NCBI RefSeq assembly: GCF_018326285.1
Contig: NZ_AP023362.1
Location: forward strand, 744,001 to 808,000
From: Mycolicibacterium sp. TY81
GTDB taxonomy: Bacteria; Actinomycetota; Actinomycetes; Mycobacteriales; Mycobacteriaceae
Reading direction: 5' to 3'
Length of the DNA stretch: 64,000 nt
Made by a program: the position numbers and the translations under genes. This document shows positions 44,939-55,620 of this stretch, piece after piece. The notes under the pieces are model-generated. The model was not told the DNA's origin, did not search any database, and saw nothing but the letters and a program-made list of their open reading frames with translations. Numbering within the stretch: position 1 is the stretch's first letter; every line of letters starts with the position of its first letter.

Positions 44939-45292
44939 ATGAACGACATCGTCACCGCCTACCTGAAGACGTGGAACGCCACCGATCCGATCGAACGGAA
45001 GGCGCTGCTCGACGACCACTGGGCATCCGAGGCGTCGTACACCGATCCGATGGCGGACGTCACGGGTCACGACGCCATCTCCGAGGTGATCGGCGCGGTC
45101 CACGCCCAATTCCCCGGTTTCGTCTTCTCGCTCGTCAGCGGCCCGGACAGCCACCACAATCAGGCCCGCTTCCAGTGGGGCCTGGGGCCGGCGGGGGAGC
45201 AGCCGCCGATCATCGGGTTCGACGTGCTGGCGACGGACGCCGACGGCCGCATCCGGACGGTGCACGGCTTCCTGGACCGGGTGCCCGGCTGA
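44939..45292 (+). CDS. SnoaL/NTF2-like protein
   Basis: A 117-aa small alpha+beta-barrel protein. NDIVTAYLKTWNATDPIERKALLDDHWASEASYTDPMADVTGHDAISEVI is the typical opening helix pair and cone-shaped pocket region, and GFDVLATDADGRIRTVHGFLDRVPG the closing strands. SnoaL-like proteins bind or isomerise small hydrophobic ligands; no specific activity can be assigned. RBS AAAGAGG. It converges on the acetyltransferase, with 2 bases between stops. Confidence 0.85.
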   Translation: MNDIVTAYLKTWNATDPIERKALLDDHWASEASYTDPMADVTGHDAISEVIGAVHAQFPGFVFSLVSGPDSHHNQARFQWGLGPAGEQPPIIGFDVLATDADGRIRTVHGFLDRVPG

Positions 45293-45294
45293 CC

Positions 45295-45888
45295 CTAGGA
45301 GTCGACGCGAAGGGCTTCGGTGCGAAGGAACGTGGCCAGCCGAGCGGTCGCCAGCGCTTGCTCGGCGTCGTACTGCTCGAACGTCGCGACGACATTGAAC
45401 CCGAGACGCTCGGCCAGCCGGAGCGAGGCGCGGTTGGCGGTCTGGGTGATGACCACAACAGGTTGATCGTCCAGCTCGCCGGCCGCGTACTCCAGCAGTA
45501 GCCGCGTAGCTTCGCTCGCATAGCCCCGACCCCACGCGTGCGGCCGGAAGACGTAGCTCAGCTCGAGTTCGTCGCCATCGGGGTCCAGATGGCCGGGAAC
45601 GTCGTTGCGACGGCGGCTCAATGTCACCGTGCCCAGCATGTCGTCGGAATCCATGGCGGTCGCGATGTAGCAGCCGGGGGCTGCCAATAGCGTTGCCGCG
45701 CCGACCCCTTCGAGCACGGCGCGCACTTCGCCGACAGGTCGCGGTCCGCCCAGATACCGGCGTACCCGCTCGTCGGTCTGCGTTTCGATCAGGCCGTCGG
45801 CGTCGTCGTCGCGTGCTTTGCGCAGGCGAACTCGGGGCCCTTCGAGGCAGGACGCATGCAACTCGATCGCATCACCCACGCCCACCAC
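45295..45888 (-). CDS. GNAT-family N-acetyltransferase (RimJ/RimL type)
   Basis: A 197-aa acetyltransferase. The acceptor-side N-terminus is GPRVRLRKARDDDADGLIETQTDERVRRYLGGP. The acetyl-CoA motif A is YVFRPHAWGRGYASEATRLLLEYA (R-x-x-W-G-x-G pattern), followed by QTANRASLRLAERLGFNVVATFEQYDAEQ. This layout is that of the RimJ/RimL subgroup, which acetylate protein N-termini or small amines. The GTG start at 45888 is not well supported by an RBS and could be shifted by a few codons. Confidence 0.88.
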   Translation of the reverse strand: MVGVGDAIELHASCLEGPRVRLRKARDDDADGLIETQTDERVRRYLGGPRPVGEVRAVLEGVGAATLLAAPGCYIATAMDSDDMLGTVTLSRRRNDVPGHLDPDGDELELSYVFRPHAWGRGYASEATRLLLEYAAGELDDQPVVVITQTANRASLRLAERLGFNVVATFEQYDAEQALATARLATFLRTEALRVDS

Positions 45889-45969
45889 TGTGCCAGCCGA
45901 GCGCGCAACCCCCGGAAAACAAACATCGCCTCACCCGCTACGTGCAGGTGAGGCGATGTTCTACCTCGG

Positions 45970-46043
45970 GGTGGCTGACGGGACTCGAACCCGCGACACC
46001 CAGGATCACAACCTGGTGCTCTACCAGCTGAACTACAGCCACC
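45970..46043 (-). tRNA. tRNA-His (GTG)
   Basis: On the minus strand the acceptor GTGGCTG (preceded by an encoded G-1) pairs with CAGCCAC plus C73, the hallmark of tRNA-His. The anticodon loop TTGTGAT carries GTG, and the T-arm is GCGGGTTCGAGTCCCGT. Confidence 0.97.
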
Positions 46044-46092
46044 ATTGCCGCTTCTCAGAAGCAGCGTCGTAGATACTAACCGCTTAGGCCCG

Positions 46093-46722
46093 CTAAGCCG
46101 AATCGGTCTCCACGGCGTCGTTCGTCGGCGGGCCTAGCTCGCCGGCGACAGCCGCGATTTCGCTGGTAGACGGGCCGGGAGCGGGTACGAACGCGGTGCC
46201 GCGGTAGTACTTCAACTCGCGGATGGATTCGTGGATGTCGGCGAGGGCGCGGTGCGCCAGCCCCTTGTCGGGCTGCCCGAAATAGATGCGCGGGTACCAG
46301 CGGCGGCACAGCTCCTTGATCGAGCTGACGTCGATCATCCGGTAGTGCAGGAAGTCGTCGAGACGCGGCATGTCGCGGGCGATGAAGCCACGGTCGGTGG
46401 CGATCGAATTACCGGCCAGGGGAGCGGTTTTCGCCTGCCCGATGTGGCCGCGGATGTAGTCCAGCACCATCTGCTCGGCCTCTTCGAGGGTGACCGTGGA
46501 GGTCCGCACCTCGTTGATCAGGCCCGAGCGGGTGTGCATCTTCATCACCACATCGGCCATGCCGTCGAGTGCGGCGTCGTCGGTGTGGATCACCACGTCG
46601 ACGCCCTCGCCGAGCACGTTCAGGTCGCTGTCGGTGACCAATGCCGCGATCTCGATGAGTCGGTCGGACTTGAGATCCAGCCCCGTCATCTCGCAGTCGA
46701 TCCATACCAGTTCGTCACGCAC
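46093..46722 (-). CDS. orn: Oligoribonuclease
   Basis: A 209-aa DEDDh exoribonuclease. The four acidic residues and the His are visible: [13 protein letters not shown] (first D and E), [15 protein letters not shown] (third D) and [17 protein letters not shown] (His and final D). It degrades 2-5-nt RNAs, including pGpG from c-di-GMP breakdown, to mononucleotides. GTG 46722 was chosen because conserved sequence begins there; a longer frame exists. It is divergent from the Rv2510c homologue, as in M. tuberculosis, with 80 bp between starts. A C-terminal extension ([21 protein letters not shown]) is typical of actinobacteria. Confidence 0.96.
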   Translation of the reverse strand: MRDELVWIDCEMTGLDLKSDRLIEIAALVTDSDLNVLGEGVDVVIHTDDAALDGMADVVMKMHTRSGLINEVRTSTVTLEEAEQMVLDYIRGHIGQAKTAPLAGNSIATDRGFIARDMPRLDDFLHYRMIDVSSIKELCRRWYPRIYFGQPDKGLAHRALADIHESIRELKYYRGTAFVPAPGPSTSEIAAVAGELGPPTNDAVETDSA

Positions 46723-46802
46723 GGTGTTCCAGACTATTCCCAGGCGCTCAACGGGGTGTCCATACCCGGCCACCAGTGACCTGACGAAGTAGGGTCAGGC
46801 GC

Positions 46803-48386
46803 ATGACGACTGACTCGAGTGCATCCCCCGCGCAGCAGATCGCCGCTGGTTACGCCGTCACCGGCCAAGCGCTGAACCTGGGCGCGGTCGTCGTCGACGG
46901 GAGCGTCGACGCCGGTGCTCAGGTCAAGATTCCGCTGGCCACCATCAACCGGCACGGCCTCATCGCCGGCGCGACCGGTACCGGCAAGACCAAGACGCTG
47001 CAGGTCATCGCCGAGCAGTTGTCGACGGCCGGGGTCCCGGTCGTGATGGCGGACGTGAAGGGCGACCTGTCGGGGCTCGCGCAGCCGGGGGCTGCCAATG
47101 ACAAGACTGCCCAGCGTGCGAAAGACACCGGCGACGACTGGACGCCCACGGCCTTCCCGGTCGAGTTCCTGTCGCTGGGGACGACGGGCACCGGCGTCCC
47201 GGTGCGTGCCACCGTCACCAGCTTCGGGCCCATCCTGCTGTCGAAGGTGTTGGGACTCAACCAGACTCAGGAGTCGACACTCGGGCTGATCTTCCACTGG
47301 GCCGACCAGAAGGGCCTGCTCCTCGATGACCTGAAGGATCTGCGCGGCGTCATCCAGTTCCTGACCAGTGATGAGGGCAAAGAGGAGCTCAAGGCGCTCG
47401 GCGCGGTTTCGCCGGCCACCGCGGGCGTGATCCTGCGTGCGCTGATCAACCTGGAGGCCGAGGGCGGCGACACGTTCTTCGGTTTGCCCGAGCTCAAGCC
47501 CGAGGACCTGATGCGTGTGGACCCACAGGGCCGCGGCATCATCACGCTGCTGGAACTGGGCAGCCAGGCCGCGCGTCCGGTGTTGTTCTCGACGTTCCTG
47601 ATGTGGGTGCTGGCCGACCTGTTCTCGACGCTGCCGGAGATCGGTGACGCGGACAAGCCGAAGCTGGTCTTCTTCTTCGACGAGGCGCATCTGCTGTTCG
47701 CCGACGCGTCCAAGGCGTTCCTGGACCAGGTCGAGCAGACCGTCAAGCTGATCCGCTCCAAGGGCGTCGGCGTCTTCTTCTGCACCCAGCTGCCCACCGA
47801 CATTCCCAACGACGTCCTCAGCCAGCTGGGCGCGCGCGTCCAGCATGCGATCCGCGCCTTCACTCCGGACGACCAGAAGGCCCTGACGAAGACGGTCCGG
47901 ACCTACCCGAAGACAACCGTCTACGACCTGGAGTCGGCGCTGACGTCGCTCGGGATCGGTGAGGCCTGCGTCACGGTGCTGTCCGAGGTCGGTGCGCCGA
48001 CCCCGGTGGCGTGGACCCGGCTGCGCGCGCCGCGGTCGCTGATGGGCACCATCGGCCCCGACGCCATTGCTGCCGCCGCCAAGGCCAGCCCGCTGCAAGC
48101 GACCTACGGGGCGACGGTCGACCGCGACTCCGCCCACGAGCGGCTGTCCGCGCAGCCGGCGCCGGCAGCTGCGCCGCCTGCGGCCCCGGACGCGGCGCCC
48201 GCTCCCGCTCCGGCCGAAGAGCCCGACCTCACCGCATCCGGCCGCGTCGAGGTGGAGGCCGAAGGACCCGGCATGGTGTCGGAGGTCCTGCAGAGCTCGG
48301 CGTTCAAGAGCTTTCTGCGCTCGGCGGCGACCGTGGCAGGCCGCGAGATCACCCGCAGCCTGTTCGGTACGACGCGCCGGCGGTAA
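46803..48386 (+). CDS. HerA/DUF853-family ATPase (Rv2510c homologue)
   Basis: A 527-aa P-loop ATPase of the helicase HerA-like/DUF853 (YjgR) group. Walker A is HGLIAGATGTGKTKTLQVIAEQL, followed by MADVKGDLSGLAQPG, the Walker B-like LVFFFDEAHLLFADASKAF and the sensor motif GVGVFFCTQLPTDIPNDVLSQL. The arginine-finger region lies in RIRAF-type sequence (VQHAIRAFTPDDQKAL). An Ala/Pro-rich linker (about residues 445-480) precedes a C-terminal segment ending in GREITRSLFGTTRRR. HerA-like ATPases move DNA or other polymers, but no function is established for this branch. Confidence 0.9.
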   Translation: MTTDSSASPAQQIAAGYAVTGQALNLGAVVVDGSVDAGAQVKIPLATINRHGLIAGATGTGKTKTLQVIAEQLSTAGVPVVMADVKGDLSGLAQPGAANDKTAQRAKDTGDDWTPTAFPVEFLSLGTTGTGVPVRATVTSFGPILLSKVLGLNQTQESTLGLIFHWADQKGLLLDDLKDLRGVIQFLTSDEGKEELKALGAVSPATAGVILRALINLEAEGGDTFFGLPELKPEDLMRVDPQGRGIITLLELGSQAARPVLFSTFLMWVLADLFSTLPEIGDADKPKLVFFFDEAHLLFADASKAFLDQVEQTVKLIRSKGVGVFFCTQLPTDIPNDVLSQLGARVQHAIRAFTPDDQKALTKTVRTYPKTTVYDLESALTSLGIGEACVTVLSEVGAPTPVAWTRLRAPRSLMGTIGPDAIAAAAKASPLQATYGATVDRDSAHERLSAQPAPAAAPPAAPDAAPAPAPAEEPDLTASGRVEVEAEGPGMVSEVLQSSAFKSFLRSAATVAGREITRSLFGTTRRR

Positions 48387-48405
48387 GTCGGTTCGGTTGG
48401 GGCGC

Positions 48406-48466
48406 GCCGAGAAGGACCAAATGGTCGTTGCGAAGCCGAATCAGCAGCCATTTGGTCCTTCTCGGC
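48406..48466. terminator. Large perfect hairpin between convergent genes
   Basis: GCCGAGAAGGACCAAATGG (48406-48424) and its exact complement (48448-48466) form a 19-bp stem around a 23-nt loop. It sits 20 bases after the Rv2510c-homologue stop and 12 bases before the cmrA stop, with no T-tract. Likely a bidirectional terminator. Confidence 0.75.
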
Positions 48467-48477
48467 GGCCTGAAGCC

Positions 48478-49284
48478 TTACGACCCGCCGAGCTTCTTGT
48501 AGACGGCGCCGACGATCGGCGCGACGATCGCGCGCGGGGCGTAGCCGCTGGCGGCCGACATGGCCTTCGAGGTCAGGCCCGGGACGACCCGCATCTTGTT
48601 CTTCTCGAGGCCGTCCAGCGAAATCCGGGCGGTGTACTCGGTGTCGATCCACAGGAAGTCGGGGATCAGTCGCTCGACCAGTGACTGCTCGGACGGGTCG
48701 GGCAGCTCGGTGCGCACCGGTCCGGGTGCCAGCAGCGTGACGTTGACGCCGTGCGGCTTGAGCTCGCCGCGCAGCGACTCGCTGAAGGTGTTGGCGAACG
48801 CCTTGGACGCGGCGTAGGTCGCGTTGTTCGGGATGGGCGAGTTGCCCGCGGCCGAACCGGAGATCAGGATGCCGCCGCCCTTGCGCGCGATCATGCCGGG
48901 CAGCACGGCGAGCACCAGGTCGTGCACGCCCTGCACGTTGAGCTGCACCTGGGCCTTCTCACCCTCGGCGGGCAGGTCGGCGACGGCGCCGAACGTGGCG
49001 GTGCCGGCGTTGGCGCACAGGATCGAGATGTTGCGCTCCGCGAGTTCCGCACAGAGCTTGTCGCGGTCGGCGGGGTCGGTCAGGTCGCAGGCCCGGACCT
49101 CGACGGTGACGCCGTACTTGTCCGTGATGCGCTGGGCGACCTCGGCCAGCACCTCGCCGCGGCGGGCCGTGATGATCAGGTGGTGGCCGCGGGCGGCGAG
49201 TTCGGTGGCCAGCGCTTCACCGATGTTCTGCGAGGCGCCGGTGACGACGGCGCGGGCGTCGGGACTGGGAGCGGGTACAGGCAT
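48478..49284 (-). CDS. cmrA: Mycolate reductase CmrA (SDR family, Rv2509 homologue)
   Basis: A 268-aa short-chain dehydrogenase. The cofactor motif is AVVTGASQNIGEALATELAARG (GxxxxIG), then ILCANAGTATFG (NAG), ILISGSAAGNSPIPNNATYAASKAF (Ser-Tyr-Lys catalytic set) and a C-terminal extension that includes APRAIVAPIVGAVYKKLGGS. Rv2509 and its corynebacterial counterpart reduce the 3-oxo group of the mycolate precursor formed by Pks13, the last step of mycolic acid assembly. Length and neighbours match Rv2509. ATG 49284 was chosen at MPVPAPSPDARAVV. It diverges from the Rv2508c homologue. Confidence 0.9.
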   Translation of the reverse strand: MPVPAPSPDARAVVTGASQNIGEALATELAARGHHLIITARRGEVLAEVAQRITDKYGVTVEVRACDLTDPADRDKLCAELAERNISILCANAGTATFGAVADLPAEGEKAQVQLNVQGVHDLVLAVLPGMIARKGGGILISGSAAGNSPIPNNATYAASKAFANTFSESLRGELKPHGVNVTLLAPGPVRTELPDPSEQSLVERLIPDFLWIDTEYTARISLDGLEKNKMRVVPGLTSKAMSAASGYAPRAIVAPIVGAVYKKLGGS

Positions 49285-49317
49285 GGGTGCAATCGTAGGG
49301 ACCAATAGAGTGAGCGC

Positions 49318-50643
49318 ATGAGCGAGGCTTGCCGAGCGAATCGACGGGCCTTGAGCAGCCACGTCCCGCCCGTCGGCCGGGGTCGTGTCGCCGCCTGGGC
49401 GCTGTGGGACTCCGGTGCCACGGGCGTGAACGCGATCGTGACGACCTTCGGTTTCAACATCTATCTCATCTCCGAGGTCGGCAAAGGCCTGCCCGGCCCG
49501 ACGACGCCGGAGAGCTGGCTGGGGCGCGCGGTGCTGGTGGCGGGCATCGCGGTGGCGTTGTTGGCCCCGGTGACGGGCGTGATGGTCGACGCCGCGTACC
49601 GGCGACGGCGGGCGCTCGCGGCGCTCACGGGCGCCGTGGTGGTGCTGACGGCATCGATGACGTTCATCAGGCCGGACTACCACTATCTGTGGATCGGCCT
49701 GGCGTTGTTGGCCTGCACCGCGGCGTGCATGGATCTGGCGACCGTCCCGTACAACGCGATGCTGCGCCAGTTGTCGACGCCGCTGACGTCGGGTCGCGTC
49801 TCCGGATTCGGCTTGGCGGCAGGGTTTTTCGGCAGCGTCGTGCTGCTGCTTCTGGTCTTCGTGGGGCTCAAGTCCGGTAGTGGCGACACCTTGGGCCTAC
49901 TCGGTGTGCCGAACTCGGACGGCAAACCGGACCGGTACGCGGTCCTGGTGGCCGCGGCGTGGTTCGTCATCTTCGCGCTGCCGTTGCTGCTGACGGTGAA
50001 GTCGCCGCCGCACGACGGCACCCCGGCCGTCGGATTCTTCGGCGCCTACCGCAGGTTGTGGACGGAGGTCGTCGGCGAGTGGCGACGCGACCGCAACGTC
50101 GTCTACTACCTGCTCTCCAGCGCCGTCTTCCGCGACGGCCTGACGGGTATCTCGATCTTCGGTCCGGTGGTCGGGGTCAGCGTCTACGGGCTGGCGCCGA
50201 CGAGCGTGCCGCTGTTCGGGGCCGGTGCGTTCACCATCGCGGCTCTGGGTGCGGCGCTCGGCGGCATGCTCGACGACCGGATCGGTTCCAAGCGCGTCAT
50301 CGTCGGCTCACTGACCGCGATGGTCGCCGTGGGCATCACACTGATGTTCCTGTCCCGCCCGCTGGCGTTCTGGATCTGCGGCCTGACGCTGTGCCTGTTC
50401 GTCGGCCCCACGCAGTCGGCGTCGCGGAACCTGATGCTGCGCATCTCGGCGGACGGCAAGGAGGGCGTGGCCTTCGGGCTCTACACCACCACGGGCCGGG
50501 CGGCGCACGTGCTGTCGCCGTGGTTGTTCTCGATGTTCATCGACATCTTCGCGACGACGCGGGCGGGCCTGGGCGGCCTGTGCACGGTCCTGGGGATCGG
50601 GCTGGTCGGGATGCTGCTGGTGAAGGTGCCGGCCCGGCGTTAG
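49318..50643 (+). CDS. MFS transporter (Rv2508c homologue)
   Basis: A 441-aa integral membrane protein with about twelve helices. The first helix is GRVAAWALWDSGATGVNAIVTTFGFNIYLI; the loop after helix 2 reads VMVDAAYRRRRALAAL (MFS-type D-x-x-x-R-R-x), and a second half begins near DRIGSKRVIVGSLTAM. It matches the UMF1/MFS22 branch. Substrate unknown. The start is ATG 49318, 33 bases from the cmrA start on the other strand, which implies closely spaced divergent promoters or leaderless mRNA. The end overlaps the convergent gene by 4 bases. Confidence 0.92.
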   Translation: MSEACRANRRALSSHVPPVGRGRVAAWALWDSGATGVNAIVTTFGFNIYLISEVGKGLPGPTTPESWLGRAVLVAGIAVALLAPVTGVMVDAAYRRRRALAALTGAVVVLTASMTFIRPDYHYLWIGLALLACTAACMDLATVPYNAMLRQLSTPLTSGRVSGFGLAAGFFGSVVLLLLVFVGLKSGSGDTLGLLGVPNSDGKPDRYAVLVAAAWFVIFALPLLLTVKSPPHDGTPAVGFFGAYRRLWTEVVGEWRRDRNVVYYLLSSAVFRDGLTGISIFGPVVGVSVYGLAPTSVPLFGAGAFTIAALGAALGGMLDDRIGSKRVIVGSLTAMVAVGITLMFLSRPLAFWICGLTLCLFVGPTQSASRNLMLRISADGKEGVAFGLYTTTGRAAHVLSPWLFSMFIDIFATTRAGLGGLCTVLGIGLVGMLLVKVPARR

Positions 50644-51302
50644 TGCCCGTGCGTGCGGCCGCGTTTGCCGGACTGCCGGCACACCGTGAGGCCGGCGCCT
50701 TCCCGCTGCTGAATCTGGGTGCCGTCGACCGAGATGGTGCAGGCGATGCCGCGTCCGGCGTTGACGATGCTGACGCTGGCCGACCGTGCGGCGGGCCGGT
50801 TCAGCTGGACTTCCTTGGTCCACGGCAGCGGCACGTTGAACTCCGTCTGGAGCACCCCGCCGGTGTCGACATACGTGATGCTCACGGCCCGGCCGTTGCC
50901 GATCACGGCGTACAGCACGGCTTCGGTGTCACCGCTCTCGTCGTCCGGGGGCGCGGCCGCGGCGGGCGGGCTGACGGCTTCGCTGGGCTCGCTGCTCTCG
51001 GGCGTCGTGGTGGTCGTCACGGTCGTCGACGACGTCATCGGGTCCTGCGTCGGGACCGGCAGCGGCGGCGGTGCGACCAGGGTCTGTTGTTCGGAGCTGT
51101 TGACGATGACCAGTGCGATCACGGTGCAGAGGGCCAGGATCAGCACCGCGCCGGCCAGCGGGAACAGCCACTTGTGGCGGCGGGCCTTCGGCGGTGCGGT
51201 GACACCGTAGGGATCGGTGAAGGCGTCGGTCTGGTACCCGGCCGTCGGCATGGCCGGGAGTTTCTTGGTGGCGTCCAGCCCGTCGTCGCGCGATCCGGTC
51301 AT
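50640..51302 (-). CDS. Membrane-anchored MmpS-like-domain protein (Rv2507 homologue)
   Basis: A 220-aa protein. A cytoplasmic N-terminus (about 45 residues) leads to one transmembrane helix (WLFPLAGAVLILALCTVIALVIV), a Pro/Thr/Ser-rich linker (VPTQDPMTSSTTVTTTTTPE), and an extracytoplasmic beta domain (AVLYAVIGNGRAVSITYVDTGG ... GIACTISVDGTQIQQREGAGLTVC). The last part matches the MmpS-type fold, with a Cys pair. ATG 51302 has AGGTGG upstream. It follows the TetR gene in the conserved Rv2506-Rv2507 order. Perhaps a periplasmic partner of transport; the function is not known. Confidence 0.85.
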   Translation of the reverse strand: MTGSRDDGLDATKKLPAMPTAGYQTDAFTDPYGVTAPPKARRHKWLFPLAGAVLILALCTVIALVIVNSSEQQTLVAPPPLPVPTQDPMTSSTTVTTTTTPESSEPSEAVSPPAAAAPPDDESGDTEAVLYAVIGNGRAVSITYVDTGGVLQTEFNVPLPWTKEVQLNRPAARSASVSIVNAGRGIACTISVDGTQIQQREGAGLTVCRQSGKRGRTHGH

Positions 51303-51369
51303 GCCCACCTCATGTTTGCAGGGTACCTGCGGCGGGTGAGGGGACGCGGTGACGTTGCGGCGGGTGCGT

Positions 51370-51984
51370 TCAGCGGTGCGGGGCCAGTGCCGCGACTGTC
51401 ATGGCGCGCAGCACGGCGCGTGAGGATTCCTCCTGCTTGCGGGCGCCGCCCGCGCTGACACTGTGCGGCGTCGAGTTCAGGAGCCCGAATGCGGCGTGCG
51501 CCATGGTGCGGGCGTCGGCTTCGCTGCGTGACGGGTCGAGCCGGCGCAGGACGTCCACCCAGATTTCGACGTACTGGCGCTGTGAGCGGCGCACCTGCCG
51601 TTTGGCGGCGTCGGGAAGGTTGTTGAGGTCGCGGTCCTGGATCCGGATCAGGTCGGATTCGCCGAGCGCGAAGTCGAGGTGGAACTCGATGAGGCCGTTG
51701 AGGGCGTCGGCGGGGTCGTCGCATTCGGCGACCACGGCACGTCCGCCGGCGTGCAGCCGGGCGCTGACGCTGACCAGTAGCTCGACCAGCAGCGCTTCCT
51801 TGTTGGGGAAGTGGCGGTAGATCGCGGGCCCGCTGATGCCGGCCGCGGCGCCGATGTCCTCGAGACGGACGGCCAGGAAGCCGCGTTCGGCGAAGAGTCG
51901 TTCGGCGGCGGCGACGAGTTGGCCGCGCCGGTCGGATTTGGCTCTGCTACGCGGTGTTTCGGCGTCTGACGCTGATGCCGTCAT
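51370..51984 (-). CDS. TetR-family regulator of the leucine catabolic operon (Rv2506 homologue)
   Basis: A 204-aa protein. The HTH reads RRGQLVAAAERLFAERGFLAVRLEDIGAAAGISGPAIYRHFPNKEALLVELL. The ligand domain contains FHLDFALGESDLIRIQDRDLNNLPDAAKRQVRRSQRQYVEIW, the pattern of TetR proteins that respond to acyl-CoAs in branched-chain degradation. ATG 51984 has GGAGG 5 bases upstream. It diverges from accD1, and the gap carries two copies of GTTA-N8-TAAC, the probable binding sites. Confidence 0.92.
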   Translation of the reverse strand: MTASASDAETPRSRAKSDRRGQLVAAAERLFAERGFLAVRLEDIGAAAGISGPAIYRHFPNKEALLVELLVSVSARLHAGGRAVVAECDDPADALNGLIEFHLDFALGESDLIRIQDRDLNNLPDAAKRQVRRSQRQYVEIWVDVLRRLDPSRSEADARTMAHAAFGLLNSTPHSVSAGGARKQEESSRAVLRAMTVAALAPHR

Positions 51985-52014
51985 CGACACCTCCAACCCG
52001 GTCTGGACATCTCA

Positions 52015-52056
52015 GTTAATGAAGACTAACATCGCGTTCGGTTATTCGCCATTAAC
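52015..52056. promoter_or_regulatory. Twin operators of the leucine catabolic operon
   Basis: GTTAATGAAGACTAAC (52015-52030) and GTTATTCGCCATTAAC (52041-52056) both have the form GTTA-N8-TAAC and are themselves inverted relative to each other, centres 26 bp apart. They fill the gap between the divergent TetR and accD1 genes. Confidence 0.7.
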
Positions 52057-52064
52057 TCAAGTGA

Positions 52065-53639
<1,575 letters not shown>

Positions 53640-53640
53640 C

Positions 53641-55620
53641 ATGAAAACCTTCAATACGGTCCTGGTCGCCAACCGTGGCGAGATCGCGGTCCGCGTCATC
53701 CGGACGTTGCGGGCCATGGGGATTCGCTCGGTCGCGGTGTTCAGCGACGCCGACGCCGGTGCCCGGCATGTCCTCGAGGCCGACGTCGCGGTGAACATCG
53801 GGCCAGCCCCGGCCCGGCAGAGCTACCTCAGCATCGAGGCCATCGTGAACGCGGCGCGGCGCACCGGCGCACAGGCCGTGCACCCGGGCTACGGATTCCT
53901 TTCGGAGAACGCCGAATTCGCCGCCGCCCTGCACGACGCGGGCATCGTCTTCATCGGGCCGCCGGCCAAAGCCATCGGCACCATGGGCGACAAGATCACC
54001 GCCAAGGCAGCGGTGTCGGCGTTCGGAGTGCCGGTGGTTCCGGGCATCTCGCGTCCGGGTCTCACCGACGAGGAGCTCATCGCCGGCGCCCCCGAGGTGG
54101 GGTTCCCGGTTCTGGTGAAGCCGTCCGCCGGTGGTGGCGGCAAGGGCATGCGCGTCGTGCATGCGGCGGCCGAGTTGCCGGCCGCGCTGGCCTCGGCCCG
54201 TCGCGAGGCCGCCTCGGCATTCGGCGACGACACCCTGTTCATCGAACGATTCGTGTTGAACCCCAGGCACATCGAGGTGCAGGTCGTCGCGGACAGCCAC
54301 GGCAACGTCGTACATCTCGGCGAGCGTGAGTGCAGTCTGCAGCGCCGGCACCAGAAGGTCATCGAAGAGGCGCCGTCGCCCGTACTGGACGAGGCGACGA
54401 GGGACCGCATCGGTGCGGCCGCGTGCGACACCGCCCGCAGCGTCGACTACCGCGGCGCCGGCACCGTCGAGTTCATCGTCTCCGCCGACCGGCCCGACGA
54501 GTTCTTCTTCATGGAGATGAACACCCGTCTTCAGGTGGAACACCCGGTGACAGAACTGGTCACGGGCATCGACCTCGTCGAACTGCAGGTGCGGGTGGCG
54601 GCCGGTGAGGCCCTGCCGATGGCGCAGGACGACATCACGCTGACAGGCCACGCCATCGAGGCCCGCGTGTACGCCGAAGACCCGGCGCACGACTTCCTGC
54701 CCACGGGTGGCACCGTGTTGGCACTGGCCGAGCCCGCCGAAGCGCGGGTGGATTCCGGTATCCGGGCCGGTTCGGTGATCGGCAGCGACTACGACCCGAT
54801 GCTGTCGAAAATCATTGCGTACGGGCCGGATCGGGAGTCGGCGCGACGCGGCCTGGACCGGGCGCTGGCCGATACCGCCGTGCTGGGTGTCGGTACCAAC
54901 ATCGACTTCCTGCGGTTCCTGCTGGCCGACGAGGACGTCATCGCCGGACGCCTCGACACCGGACTGCTGGACCGCCGCACGGGCGACTACGTCGCCGCGC
55001 AGGCCGGCGACGACGAGTTCATCGCCGCAGCCGCGTACCGCTGGCTGCACAGCTGGGCGGACGCCGGCGAGCTGTGGGCCACCCCGACGGGCTGGCGGGT
55101 CGGCGAGCACGCACCGACCACCATCCGGCTGCGGGCCGGCGACCGGACCGACCACGTCCACCTCACCGGTACTCCCGCAGCCGCCACGGCAAGCATCGAA
55201 AACGGCGAACCACGCAGCGTCACAGCATCGTTGGACGGTGACCGGCTGATCGTCACGGTTGACGGCCTGCGCACCGAATACCTGACCGCCGTCGAGGACC
55301 ACCGGCTGTGGCTGGCCGGAGCCGGCCGCACGACCGTCATCGAGGACGTGCGTGAGGCGCCCGTCCGGGCCGACGACGAACACAGCGGCGACGCCGAGAT
55401 CGTCAGTCCCATGCCCGGATCCGTCGTGGCCGTGGGCATAGCGGACGGGTCGACGGTGAGTAGTGGTGACGTCGTCGTCACCGTCGAGGCCATGAAGATG
55501 GAACACGCGCTGTCGTCGCCGGTCGACGGCACCGTGGAATTACTTGTCGCCGTGGGCGATCAGGTCAAAGTGGGCCAGCCGCTGGCCCGGATTACCGCAG
55601 CAACCGAGGAGACCAAATGA
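53641..55620 (+). CDS. accA1: Methylcrotonyl-CoA carboxylase biotin carboxylase/BCCP (alpha) subunit
   Basis: A 659-aa protein with a biotin carboxylase domain ([20 protein letters not shown], the ATP-grasp loop [14 protein letters not shown], and [18 protein letters not shown]), a linker domain, and a C-terminal biotinyl domain whose lysine sits in [10 protein letters not shown]. It carboxylates biotin with ATP and bicarbonate and partners AccD1. ATG 53641 was chosen at [14 protein letters not shown]. The stop overlaps the fadE19 start (ATGA). With AccD1 it converts 3-methylcrotonyl-CoA to 3-methylglutaconyl-CoA in leucine breakdown. Confidence 0.96.
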   Translation: MKTFNTVLVANRGEIAVRVIRTLRAMGIRSVAVFSDADAGARHVLEADVAVNIGPAPARQSYLSIEAIVNAARRTGAQAVHPGYGFLSENAEFAAALHDAGIVFIGPPAKAIGTMGDKITAKAAVSAFGVPVVPGISRPGLTDEELIAGAPEVGFPVLVKPSAGGGGKGMRVVHAAAELPAALASARREAASAFGDDTLFIERFVLNPRHIEVQVVADSHGNVVHLGERECSLQRRHQKVIEEAPSPVLDEATRDRIGAAACDTARSVDYRGAGTVEFIVSADRPDEFFFMEMNTRLQVEHPVTELVTGIDLVELQVRVAAGEALPMAQDDITLTGHAIEARVYAEDPAHDFLPTGGTVLALAEPAEARVDSGIRAGSVIGSDYDPMLSKIIAYGPDRESARRGLDRALADTAVLGVGTNIDFLRFLLADEDVIAGRLDTGLLDRRTGDYVAAQAGDDEFIAAAAYRWLHSWADAGELWATPTGWRVGEHAPTTIRLRAGDRTDHVHLTGTPAAATASIENGEPRSVTASLDGDRLIVTVDGLRTEYLTAVEDHRLWLAGAGRTTVIEDVREAPVRADDEHSGDAEIVSPMPGSVVAVGIADGSTVSSGDVVVTVEAMKMEHALSSPVDGTVELLVAVGDQVKVGQPLARITAATEETK

